DNA of 64,000 bases from contig NZ_JARVRJ010000004.1 of NCBI RefSeq assembly GCF_030209745.1, forward strand, positions 1-64,000, in the 5' to 3' direction. The notes beneath the pieces are model-generated. The model was given only the letters and a program-made list of their open reading frames with translations. It did no database searches and was not told the DNA's origin. Numbering within the stretch: position 1 is the first letter of the stretch; each line of letters begins with the position of its first letter. This stretch comes from Arthrobacter sp. fls2-241-R2A-200. GTDB lineage: Bacteria > Actinomycetota > Actinomycetes > Actinomycetales > Micrococcaceae. Below are positions 58,108-64,000 of the stretch, piece by piece. A program made the translations under genes and the position numbers.

Positions 58108-58809
58108 TCAGTCCCCGCCTTCCTGGTTGTCGTACTGGCTGACATAGCCGATGAGAAAGTTGTCGTCGACCGGATCGAAGCCGTGCCGCTCCGTGAACTC
58201 CGTGTGGTACTCGGCAGGGTCCCGGTCTCCCGGGTGCGGCCGGACGGAGCCGATCGCGTTGGCGATCCACTCCAGTTCGTCGGCACCGGACCACTCCGGC
58301 TTGGTGCCGAGGCCGAGGGCAATGGCGTCGACGATGTCGGTGTCGGTCACAGGTCCGGGGTTGCCGTTGGTCCGGGACAGCGGCCTGCGGCAGTCGGGGA
58401 TGAATCCCATGGCAAGCAGGACGGTCACCGGCAGGTGGTGGGCGTGCCAGATCGCGTCGGCGGCGTCAGTGGGGGAATCGCCCGAGGAGAGTCCGCCGGA
58501 GAGGTGCAGCCGGTAGCCGGCGACCTCGATGGTGTCCGTCTCGCTGGAGTTCAGCGCCTCTTCGAGCTCGTCGATGACCCTGCGGCCGACGCGTTTGATG
58601 ACCTCCGGGCTCGGCTCGCCCTCGGCGTCCAGGTGCATGTCGGGGTCGAAGTCCTCGACCAGCTCCTCGAGCTGGGACTCGGGGTCGTCGAACCGGAACG
58701 ATTCAGGGTCCGCGGTCTCCTCGACCATCAGGCGGCCGCGTTCGAAGTCGATCGGCTTGGTGCGGTCGGCCGGGACGGCGATGGCCGCGGTGAGCATATC
58801 GGCGCTCAT
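58108..58809 (-). CDS. Acidic protein, unknown function
   Basis: A 233-aa acidic soluble protein with AAGGAG before ATG 58809. It includes SQLEELVEDFDPDMHLDAEG, a globular middle (DTIEVAGYRLHLSGGLSSGD, DAADAIWHAHHLPVTVLLAM) and a C-terminal half with ELEWIANAIGSVRPHPGDRD. No family is recognised and no catalytic pattern is certain. It is in the minus-strand set of unknown genes of the right arm, 36 bases after the 313-aa gene, and probably shares its transcript. Confidence 0.65.
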   Translation of the reverse strand: MSADMLTAAIAVPADRTKPIDFERGRLMVEETADPESFRFDDPESQLEELVEDFDPDMHLDAEGEPSPEVIKRVGRRVIDELEEALNSSETDTIEVAGYRLHLSGGLSSGDSPTDAADAIWHAHHLPVTVLLAMGFIPDCRRPLSRTNGNPGPVTDTDIVDAIALGLGTKPEWSGADELEWIANAIGSVRPHPGDRDPAEYHTEFTERHGFDPVDDNFLIGYVSQYDNQEGGD

Positions 58810-58845
58810 GGGTTCTCCTTGGGTCGGGATGTGGGTGGGGTCGGC

Positions 58846-59787
58846 TCAGGCGGCGGATTGCTGTGTCTTCGCGGCGGCGTGCTCGCGGTAGAGGCGCACA
58901 GCCAGGTCGACGCAGTAGCAGGTGAACAGGAAGTGGATGTCCCAGTCGCGCAGGTCCCACTCCCAGGTGTCGGAGCCGACGGTGTCCTCGTGCTCAGCCA
59001 GCCATTTGTGGGCCTCCGACTCGCTGTCGGCGTGCCAGCGGGCGTCTTCGATGATTTCCATGCGCCGCTCGGCAGGGGAATGTCGTGGGACCTCGATGTC
59101 GGCGAGCTCCATCCAGTTGTGTTCCTCTGTGAGCCGGTCGAACTTCTCGTCGGGGATGCCGTCGGTGCTCCAGAGGGCAGCGCGCGCGGCAGCGGCCGCG
59201 TTCCGGCGCTCGTGGTTCAGCACGGTGCCGGTGGCCGCGAGGTGCTCCTGGGCGTTCCAGTGGGCCTCGAAGAGCGCCAACTGTGCGTCCCCGTCAAGGC
59301 CGCGCAGTTCGTGCAGGCGCGCCAGCAGCGCCAACTGCTGATGGTGGACCTCCTGGGCCTCGGTGCCGAGTCCCTCGCTTTCTTCGAGGTGCTCCCGCAC
59401 CAGCTGGATGAAGAGATCCGAGTCGTACTGCTTTACTTCGCGGGAGCGGCCGCCGCAGAGCTTCTCGGCCCAGTAGCGGAAGTCGATGCTTGGCGCACCG
59501 TCGGAGTAGTAGCCCTCGCTCTTGCCGGCCGACGCGAAGAAACCGATCATGTCGGGTTCTCGGGTGAACATGTAGCCGTCGGCGATGTCGCCGCTGGTGG
59601 CCAGGTGGCCGGGCCAGGTGGTGACGTCCCAGGACCACATGCGGGTCCCTGGGGCCTGGATCCTGAAGTGGCGGTAGAGATCCTCGTCGTGCAGAACGAC
59701 GAGGACGTGCTCCCGGGTCTGGGCGAGAAAGTCGGCGTACGTACGGGCGTACGGGTTCTCGGGCTTGACGGTGTCAGGTGCGGACAT
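58846..59787 (-). CDS. Soluble protein rich in Trp and His, unknown function
   Basis: A 313-aa protein starting MSAPDTVKPENPYARTYADF at ATG 59787, with AAGGGA upstream. It has many Trp, His and acidic residues (MWSWDVTTWPGHLATSGDIA, WNAQEHLAATGTVLNHERRN, DTWEWDLRDWDIHFLFTCYC) and no membrane segment or signal peptide. I do not recognise the family. It lies between two other unknown minus-strand genes with short spacing, so it is probably in an operon starting at 60470. Confidence 0.65.
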   Translation of the reverse strand: MSAPDTVKPENPYARTYADFLAQTREHVLVVLHDEDLYRHFRIQAPGTRMWSWDVTTWPGHLATSGDIADGYMFTREPDMIGFFASAGKSEGYYSDGAPSIDFRYWAEKLCGGRSREVKQYDSDLFIQLVREHLEESEGLGTEAQEVHHQQLALLARLHELRGLDGDAQLALFEAHWNAQEHLAATGTVLNHERRNAAAAARAALWSTDGIPDEKFDRLTEEHNWMELADIEVPRHSPAERRMEIIEDARWHADSESEAHKWLAEHEDTVGSDTWEWDLRDWDIHFLFTCYCVDLAVRLYREHAAAKTQQSAA

Positions 59788-59849
59788 GGCGGGTCCCTTC
59801 CGGGTCTGCTGGTCAGGGTTGTGGTCGGGGCCGTCCGCTCGGGCGGTGC

Positions 59850-60470
59850 TCAGAGGATCGGCAGTGGCCGGCCGGAGGGCTTGTAGTGGCCGTCGGCCTC
59901 GTCGAGCACGGCCTCGGTGAGGAGCACGGTGGCGGGCATGAGGAACGCACCCACGAGCGCGGCGAGGCGCTGCTCGTCGGCCAGCACCCGCTCGGGGATG
60001 CTGCCGCGGGAGCTGAAGAACATGTCGGCACGCTCGATGAGGCTGGCCCGGCGGGCCTCTCTGGAGGTGAAGTGCTCGGCGATAGTCTGTCCGGGGCCGT
60101 ACTCGGTGATCACCGAATAGAGCGCGGCGGGAACCTCGGTCTTCTTGCGGGTTGTGCTCACGTAGACCTGGACGCCCCATCGGCGGCAGAGCTTGGCGAT
60201 GGCGTTGACCACGCTGTCCGGGGCGCTCTCCCACTGCCCGGAGCTGGACTGGTACAGCTCGTGCACTTCGTTCGCGGCGGAGGCGTCGATTGCGCCCAGG
60301 ACGACGTCCGAGGCGGTCAGCAGCTGCGCGCACATGCGCAGCCGGAATGCTGGCGAGGGGTAGTGGTCGTGGAAGACGATCCGGTCGTCGTGGCAGATGA
60401 CCAGGTCGTAGGCACTGTCGGGGCCCGGCACGAGCTCCTCTGAGCCGGTCTGGATTCCAGTGGCGGTCAT
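59850..60470 (-). CDS. Soluble protein, unknown function
   Basis: A 206-aa protein starting at ATG 60470 with GAAGGAG upstream. Apparent alpha/beta character: YDLVICHDDRIVFHDHYPSP, VVLGAIDASAANEVHELYQS, VQVYVSTTRKKTEVPAALYS, then a helical end (LAALVGAFLMPATVLLTEAV). The pattern of short hydrophobic strands between helices resembles Rossmann-like or PLD-like folds, but no catalytic motif is visible. It is first of the unknown set reading left from the terminator at 60,523. Confidence 0.65.
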   Translation of the reverse strand: MTATGIQTGSEELVPGPDSAYDLVICHDDRIVFHDHYPSPAFRLRMCAQLLTASDVVLGAIDASAANEVHELYQSSSGQWESAPDSVVNAIAKLCRRWGVQVYVSTTRKKTEVPAALYSVITEYGPGQTIAEHFTSREARRASLIERADMFFSSRGSIPERVLADEQRLAALVGAFLMPATVLLTEAVLDEADGHYKPSGRPLPIL

Positions 60471-60518
60471 GGCGTGCTCCTTCGAAGCTGCATTGGCTGT
60501 GTTTATGGGATGGGAAGC

Positions 60519-60572
60519 AGGAGGCGCGGGCGCTCCGACCTCTCGTGGAGGTGGAGCGCCCGCGCCGGTGCC
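60519..60572 (-). terminator. Terminator after the SF1 helicase gene
   Basis: GGCGCGGGCGCTCC (60523-60536) pairs perfectly with GGAGCGCCCGCGCC (60553-60566), with an inner ACCTC/GAGGT stem. It lies just after the helicase stop on the minus strand. Confidence 0.88.
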
Positions 60573-60577
60573 GTCGG

Positions 60578-63367
60578 TCAGACGGCTTCTGCGATCTGCT
60601 GCTGGTCGCCGGCGGTACCGGCGTCCTCGTCGTCGACCAGAAGGGTCGGGTCGATGCCCGCAGCGCGCTGCGCGTTCTTCTCGTCACGCTCGGTGAGGGC
60701 GTTGACGATCTGTTCGTAGCTGCTCTGGATCGGCGGGTTCTTCGCCGTGCCGTAGGAGAGCACGTACTGGCTCTTCATGGCGCGCGTGAACGCGACGTAG
60801 AACATCCGCTTGGTGTCCTGGGTCATCTTCGCGTCCTCCTTGTAGAGGACGACGACGTTGTCGAACTCGAGGCCCTTGGCACCGTGGATCGTCGAGACGA
60901 CGAGATCGGCCTTGGACTCGAGGTTCTTCCGCTTGCGCTCCTGGTTCTTCTGCTTGTTCACGTTCAGCTTCTGCTGGTTGCGCGTGATCTCGAAGGACAG
61001 GAGGTTGTCGCGGAGCCGGTCGAAGAACACGTTCGCAGGCAGGCTGCCCTGGTTGCACAGGGCCACCCAGCCGTTGATCGCGGCGCTGTTCTCGACCCAC
61101 CACTCGGAGATGGTGCGCAGGATTGCCTTCTCGACGTTGACGTTTCCGGCATTCTTCGTCAGCTTGCCCATGTTGTCCTTGATCCCCTGCGAGACCACGA
61201 ACGAGGCGTTGGCCGGCTGCACCTGCAGGACGTCGTTCCAGAAGAACTTGATGTACTTCGAGAAGATGTCCGTGGCGTAGACGCGGTCGCTGACGAGCGA
61301 GGCCACGTGCTTGTTCGGGTAGGCCTTCTCGAGCACTTCCTGGATCAGCGCCACCTCACGGCGGGCGTAGGCCAGGAAGGCCACCTGCTCGCCGCGGTCC
61401 AGGCAGGCCTGAACGTACTCCGGGATCACCGTGTTGCGCACGAGCGGCTGCAGGTCGTTGGCGATGAAGCCGGTCAGGCGGGCCACCTCGTGGTAGTTGA
61501 GGGTGACCTTCTCCTGGAAGGAGTCGGCCGTGGGCACCGCCAGCGAGTTGGCCTGCAGCTGGATGTTGGCGAACTGGTTGGTCTCCAGACCGCCAAGCAC
61601 GACGTTCGCGAAGTCGAGAATCTCCTGGTTGCTCCGGTAATTCGTCGTGAGCCGGAAGGTTGCGAAGACCCCCGAGCCCTCCAGCGTGTTGAGCGCCCTC
61701 GGGTTGGCCGATCGGAACTCGTACAGCGTCTGGCTGGCGTCCCCGACGATGAACAGCGACTGGGCGTGCTTGGTGATGTACTTCAGCACGTAGATGAACT
61801 CGAAGACCGAGTTGTCCTGGACCTCGTCGATGATCAGGTACTTGCTCTGCACGTGGGCAGGCTCGGACATGTCATCGATCTTCTGGTAGCAGATGATGAT
61901 CTGCAGCTCCAGCGAGGTTTGCTCGATGCGGTCGAGCAGCGCGATCACCTCGTCGAAGTGGTTCTCGACGAAGGTGTTCAGGGCCGTGAACGCGCCGGTC
62001 TTGTTCTGGTCGACCTCCAGCAGGCGGTGTCGGAACGTCGCCGCGAACTGGCTGTTCGGGTAGAAGATGTCGATCGAGTTGATGATCGTGTCGATGGCCG
62101 AGACCTTGTGGGTCGGGTGGTTCATCGAATAGATGTCGATGATCATCTTGGCGATCGTCATCGAGCCGACGTTCGGGTTCTTCTCCGTGATGTTGTCGGC
62201 GGCGGCGTTGGTGAACGACAGGACGGTGATGTCGCTGGCGGGCACCCCGCAGGTCTCGAGGTACTTGATGCGCTCAAGGATCACGGTCGACTTGCCTGTG
62301 CCCGCGCCGGCCTGCGTCATCACGAGCGGCTCGTGCGTGCTGAGCGCGTCGAGCTGCTGCTTGGACAGGTGCGGCGGGAAGACCGGGGCCGTGGCCGGCT
62401 GGGGCGGCGTGAGGAGCTGGCCCTTCATGCGCTCCAGGTGGTCGAGGGTGTGGTTCATCAGCAGGCTGAGGTTCTGCTTGGACAGCTTCGCCGCGATCGG
62501 CGCGGAGAACGTGGTGTCCAGCTGCTGGTGGATCCGGCGGTAGGCCTCCAGCGGGACGTTGTAGTTCTCCAGGTAGCGCAGCTGCACCGCGAGCATGTTC
62601 AGCTGCTCCTCGGTGGGGCTGGCCGGCATGTCCTGCACGTACTGGCAGACGGTGTCCGAGATGGCCTCGGAGTCCCAGATCTGGGCCAGGCGCGTGATGC
62701 GCTCGTAGATCGGGTACTCGTCCATCCAGTCGGCGAGCTTGTCGAGGTTGGTGGCACTCAACCCTGCGGCCGAGAGCACATCCTCGATGACGTCGCGGGC
62801 ATTCTCTGCGGGGCTGGTGTCCCACTGCAGGAACACCGCCGCGTCGTGGTTGCCGTAGCCGATGGAGCGGGACACCGATACGGCGCGCTCGGGCTCGGCC
62901 AAGCCCTGCTTGAGGAAGTAGAGCTCCAGGCGGTACTGGATCACCAGGTCACGGCGGATCTTGTCGCCGGACTTATCCTCGTACACGGTCAGGGCCTGGG
63001 GGGTCATGTCGAAGTGCACGTCCCAGGAGTTGGTCGGCGTGGCGATGTCGAGCTCGAAGCGGTCATCGACATGCGGTACCGGCAGCGTGAACGACCCGCC
63101 CGAGAGCAGGGAGCGGCGCGTGATCGGGGCCAGCGGCACCAGCGCGGTGGTGATGTCGTGGTGGGTCGAGCTCTGCTTGACCTCGATGTCGCGGTCAACC
63201 GCGTAGGCGGTGTTGGTCGCGGTGTTGATCGGCCGCAGGCTCTCATTGAGCAGGCCGGTCTTCTTGCCGGACCCGGTCAGGCGCGAGGAGAAGAACTTCG
63301 GGTCGACGGTCTTCTGGGCAGCGACGGCGGCTGCGGAAAGGTCGATGTCGTCAAGCAGAATAGGCAT
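60578..63367 (-). CDS. SF1 UvrD/Rep-type DNA helicase
   Basis: A 929-aa helicase. The first 340 residues are not helicase-like (barrel-like LSGGSFTLPVPHVDDRFELD and helical parts). Motif I is QAGAGTGKS with Lys359, motif II is IIDEVQD (Asp514-Glu515), motif III is VGDASQTLYEFRSAN, motif IV TTNYRSNQEILDFAN, motif V STIHGAKGLEFDNVVV and motif VI FYVAFTRAMK. ATG 63367 follows a promoter-like island. The large N-terminal extension sets it apart from host UvrD/PcrA. Possible roles are unwinding the transfer strand, element replication or repair; position far from the relaxase leaves this open. Confidence 0.9.
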   Translation of the reverse strand: MPILLDDIDLSAAAVAAQKTVDPKFFSSRLTGSGKKTGLLNESLRPINTATNTAYAVDRDIEVKQSSTHHDITTALVPLAPITRRSLLSGGSFTLPVPHVDDRFELDIATPTNSWDVHFDMTPQALTVYEDKSGDKIRRDLVIQYRLELYFLKQGLAEPERAVSVSRSIGYGNHDAAVFLQWDTSPAENARDVIEDVLSAAGLSATNLDKLADWMDEYPIYERITRLAQIWDSEAISDTVCQYVQDMPASPTEEQLNMLAVQLRYLENYNVPLEAYRRIHQQLDTTFSAPIAAKLSKQNLSLLMNHTLDHLERMKGQLLTPPQPATAPVFPPHLSKQQLDALSTHEPLVMTQAGAGTGKSTVILERIKYLETCGVPASDITVLSFTNAAADNITEKNPNVGSMTIAKMIIDIYSMNHPTHKVSAIDTIINSIDIFYPNSQFAATFRHRLLEVDQNKTGAFTALNTFVENHFDEVIALLDRIEQTSLELQIIICYQKIDDMSEPAHVQSKYLIIDEVQDNSVFEFIYVLKYITKHAQSLFIVGDASQTLYEFRSANPRALNTLEGSGVFATFRLTTNYRSNQEILDFANVVLGGLETNQFANIQLQANSLAVPTADSFQEKVTLNYHEVARLTGFIANDLQPLVRNTVIPEYVQACLDRGEQVAFLAYARREVALIQEVLEKAYPNKHVASLVSDRVYATDIFSKYIKFFWNDVLQVQPANASFVVSQGIKDNMGKLTKNAGNVNVEKAILRTISEWWVENSAAINGWVALCNQGSLPANVFFDRLRDNLLSFEITRNQQKLNVNKQKNQERKRKNLESKADLVVSTIHGAKGLEFDNVVVLYKEDAKMTQDTKRMFYVAFTRAMKSQYVLSYGTAKNPPIQSSYEQIVNALTERDEKNAQRAAGIDPTLLVDDEDAGTAGDQQQIAEAV

Positions 63368-63480
63368 GGTGTCGTCTTTCTTCGAACGAATCAGTAGGCG
63401 GGTCGAGAGGGTTTGTCGAATGGAAGCCGCATAGACCATTCTCACAGGAGACGAATGGTCAGTCGAATGCTCGTAGACGA
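63368..63480 (-). promoter_or_regulatory. Promoter region of the SF1 helicase gene
   Basis: Reading toward the gene, ATTCGAC occurs twice, with CCATTCGTC, AATGGTCTATG and ATTCGTTCGAAG. Five copies of the ATTCG core lie within about 100 bases, the densest cluster of this word in the window. Confidence 0.55.
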
Positions 63481-63509
63481 GCGCTTGGGTCACGGGCGCG
63501 GGCATGAGA

Positions 63510-63585
63510 GCGGGAGGGCTCGCCTCTGGCGACGAGCCCTCCCGCGCTCCTCTCAACCCACCCGTCAGGGGCCGTGAGGCCCCTG
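63510..63585 (-). terminator. Two tandem terminator-like hairpins
   Basis: GCGGGAGGGCTCG (63510-63522) pairs perfectly with CGAGCCCTCCCGC (63533-63545). A second hairpin, CAGGGGCC/GGCCCCTG, lies at 63566-63585. They separate the helicase promoter from the small gene at 63696. Confidence 0.8.
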
Positions 63586-63695
63586 AATCCGGGCGCGGCG
63601 GCGTCAGCCCCGCGGACCCGGACACCGCGCGCTACCCATGCGCGCGGCGGTCAATCGCAGGCTCACCTCTTGGGTAGGCCCGGCGGGAAGCACCT

Positions 63696-63905
63696 TCAGT
63701 CGGCGTTCCAGGGATTGGCCTTGGTGACGGACCCGGAGGGGTCCACCTCGACAAGGCCGAGCATGAGTGCGAGATCACGGCAGTCGGCCGCGTCCGCCGA
63801 GTGGGCGGAGACCAGCAGCAGTGCGTCGTCGCAGATCTGCTCGCTCCTGTCTTCGGGCTGTGCCGCACGGACTGTGCCGACGGCGGTGGTGGTCGTGGTG
63901 GTCAT
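63696..63905 (-). CDS. Small acidic protein (69 aa), unknown function
   Basis: A 69-aa protein starting MTTTTTTAVGTVRAAQPEDR at ATG 63905, with AAGGAC upstream. The body (QICDDALLLVSAHSADAADC, RDLALMLGLVEVDPSGSVTK) is a plausible short helical protein. No family recognised. It is bounded by hairpins on both sides, so it is probably a single-gene unit. Confidence 0.6.
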   Translation of the reverse strand: MTTTTTTAVGTVRAAQPEDRSEQICDDALLLVSAHSADAADCRDLALMLGLVEVDPSGSVTKANPWNAD

Positions 63906-63952
63906 GGCAGTGACGTCCTTCTTCCTGTGTTCGAACGCGGTACGCGCACGCA

Positions 63953-63992
63953 CGAGCGCCCCCACCCCGGGTATCCGGGACAGGGGCGCTCG
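63953..63992 (-). terminator. Terminator-like hairpin at the window end
   Basis: CGAGCGCCCC (63953-63962) pairs with GGGGCGCTCG (63983-63992), with CCCGG/CCGGG in the loop. It would end a minus-strand gene lying beyond the window. Confidence 0.7.
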
Positions 63993-64000
63993 AACGCAGT

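Noticed and set aside
58183..59886. A 567-codon plus-strand frame in the right arm
   Set aside because: Val/Gly/Leu-rich shadow across the 233-aa and 313-aa minus-strand genes, both of which have ribosome sites.
60545..63397. A 950-codon open frame on the plus strand opposite the SF1 helicase
   Set aside because: Antisense shadow with Val/Asp/Arg/Leu-biased sequence and no motifs; the minus strand has all SF1 helicase motifs in order.
1..64000. CRISPR arrays, rRNA or tRNA genes
   Set aside because: No regularly spaced direct repeats and no tRNA or rRNA-like stretches were noticed on either strand; comM rather than a tRNA gene is the integration target.

Overview
The window reads as the chromosome of a high-GC actinomycete, most likely an Arthrobacter-type member of the Micrococcaceae. 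The evidence is the gene order aceE end, a PucR/CdaR-type regulator, fabD-fabH-acpP-fabF, a DUF3145 gene and xerC-dprA-comM, together with GTG starts and overlapping stop/start codons. Positions 1 to about 9,680 are core chromosome. From there to the window end (at least 54 kb) the sequence is one integrated mobile element, whose far end is not in view.

Chromosomal part (1-9,680): pyruvate dehydrogenase E1 end, a FasR-like activator with two matching 17-bp palindromes (one before its own gene, one before fabD), the type II fatty acid synthase genes, DUF3145, and on the minus strand xerC, dprA and comM. comM is cut exactly at its Walker A codons, where foreign sequence begins next to a near-perfect 18-bp palindrome.

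Element left arm (9,680-21,500): three small minus-strand genes of unknown function (one only 56 aa), then a tightly coupled four-gene minus-strand operon resembling restriction-modification: N6-adenine DNA methylase, DEAD/DEAH helicase, T5orf172/GIY-YIG nuclease, and a NucS-like nuclease with a C-terminal reader-like domain. Next come a tyrosine recombinase and an XRE regulator converging on each other.

Transfer core (21,500-51,750, all plus strand): small membrane proteins, a lysozyme plus CHAP-like peptidoglycan hydrolase, two tandemly duplicated gene pairs of membrane-anchored proteins, a MobL-type relaxase, a ClpB-like double AAA+ ATPase, a coiled-coil membrane protein and a 1,364-aa VirD4/TraG coupling protein. 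These are followed by the most striking gene: an 1,853-aa single-chain, two-barrel RNA polymerase. It carries the beta-subunit lysine motif (GDKISDLHGNKG) and the beta-prime catalytic DFDGD motif in one polypeptide. A 584-aa protein is translationally coupled to it, then a 121-aa protein and an HU-like protein. I see no VirB4 ATPase, alpha, omega or sigma homologue in the window.

Right arm (51,750-64,000): cargo including an ATP-dependent DNA ligase, a probable toxin-antitoxin pair, small membrane proteins, a Pnkp-type HAD phosphatase, several unknown proteins and an SF1 UvrD/Rep-type helicase, mostly minus strand and separated by strong GC-rich terminators. Many transcription units are preceded by short AT-rich islands with recurring words (GATAGACTT, ATTCGA, GACTCGT, GATAG/CTATC inverted repeats). 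This suggests one regulatory regime for the element, possibly involving its own polymerase; that last step is inference.
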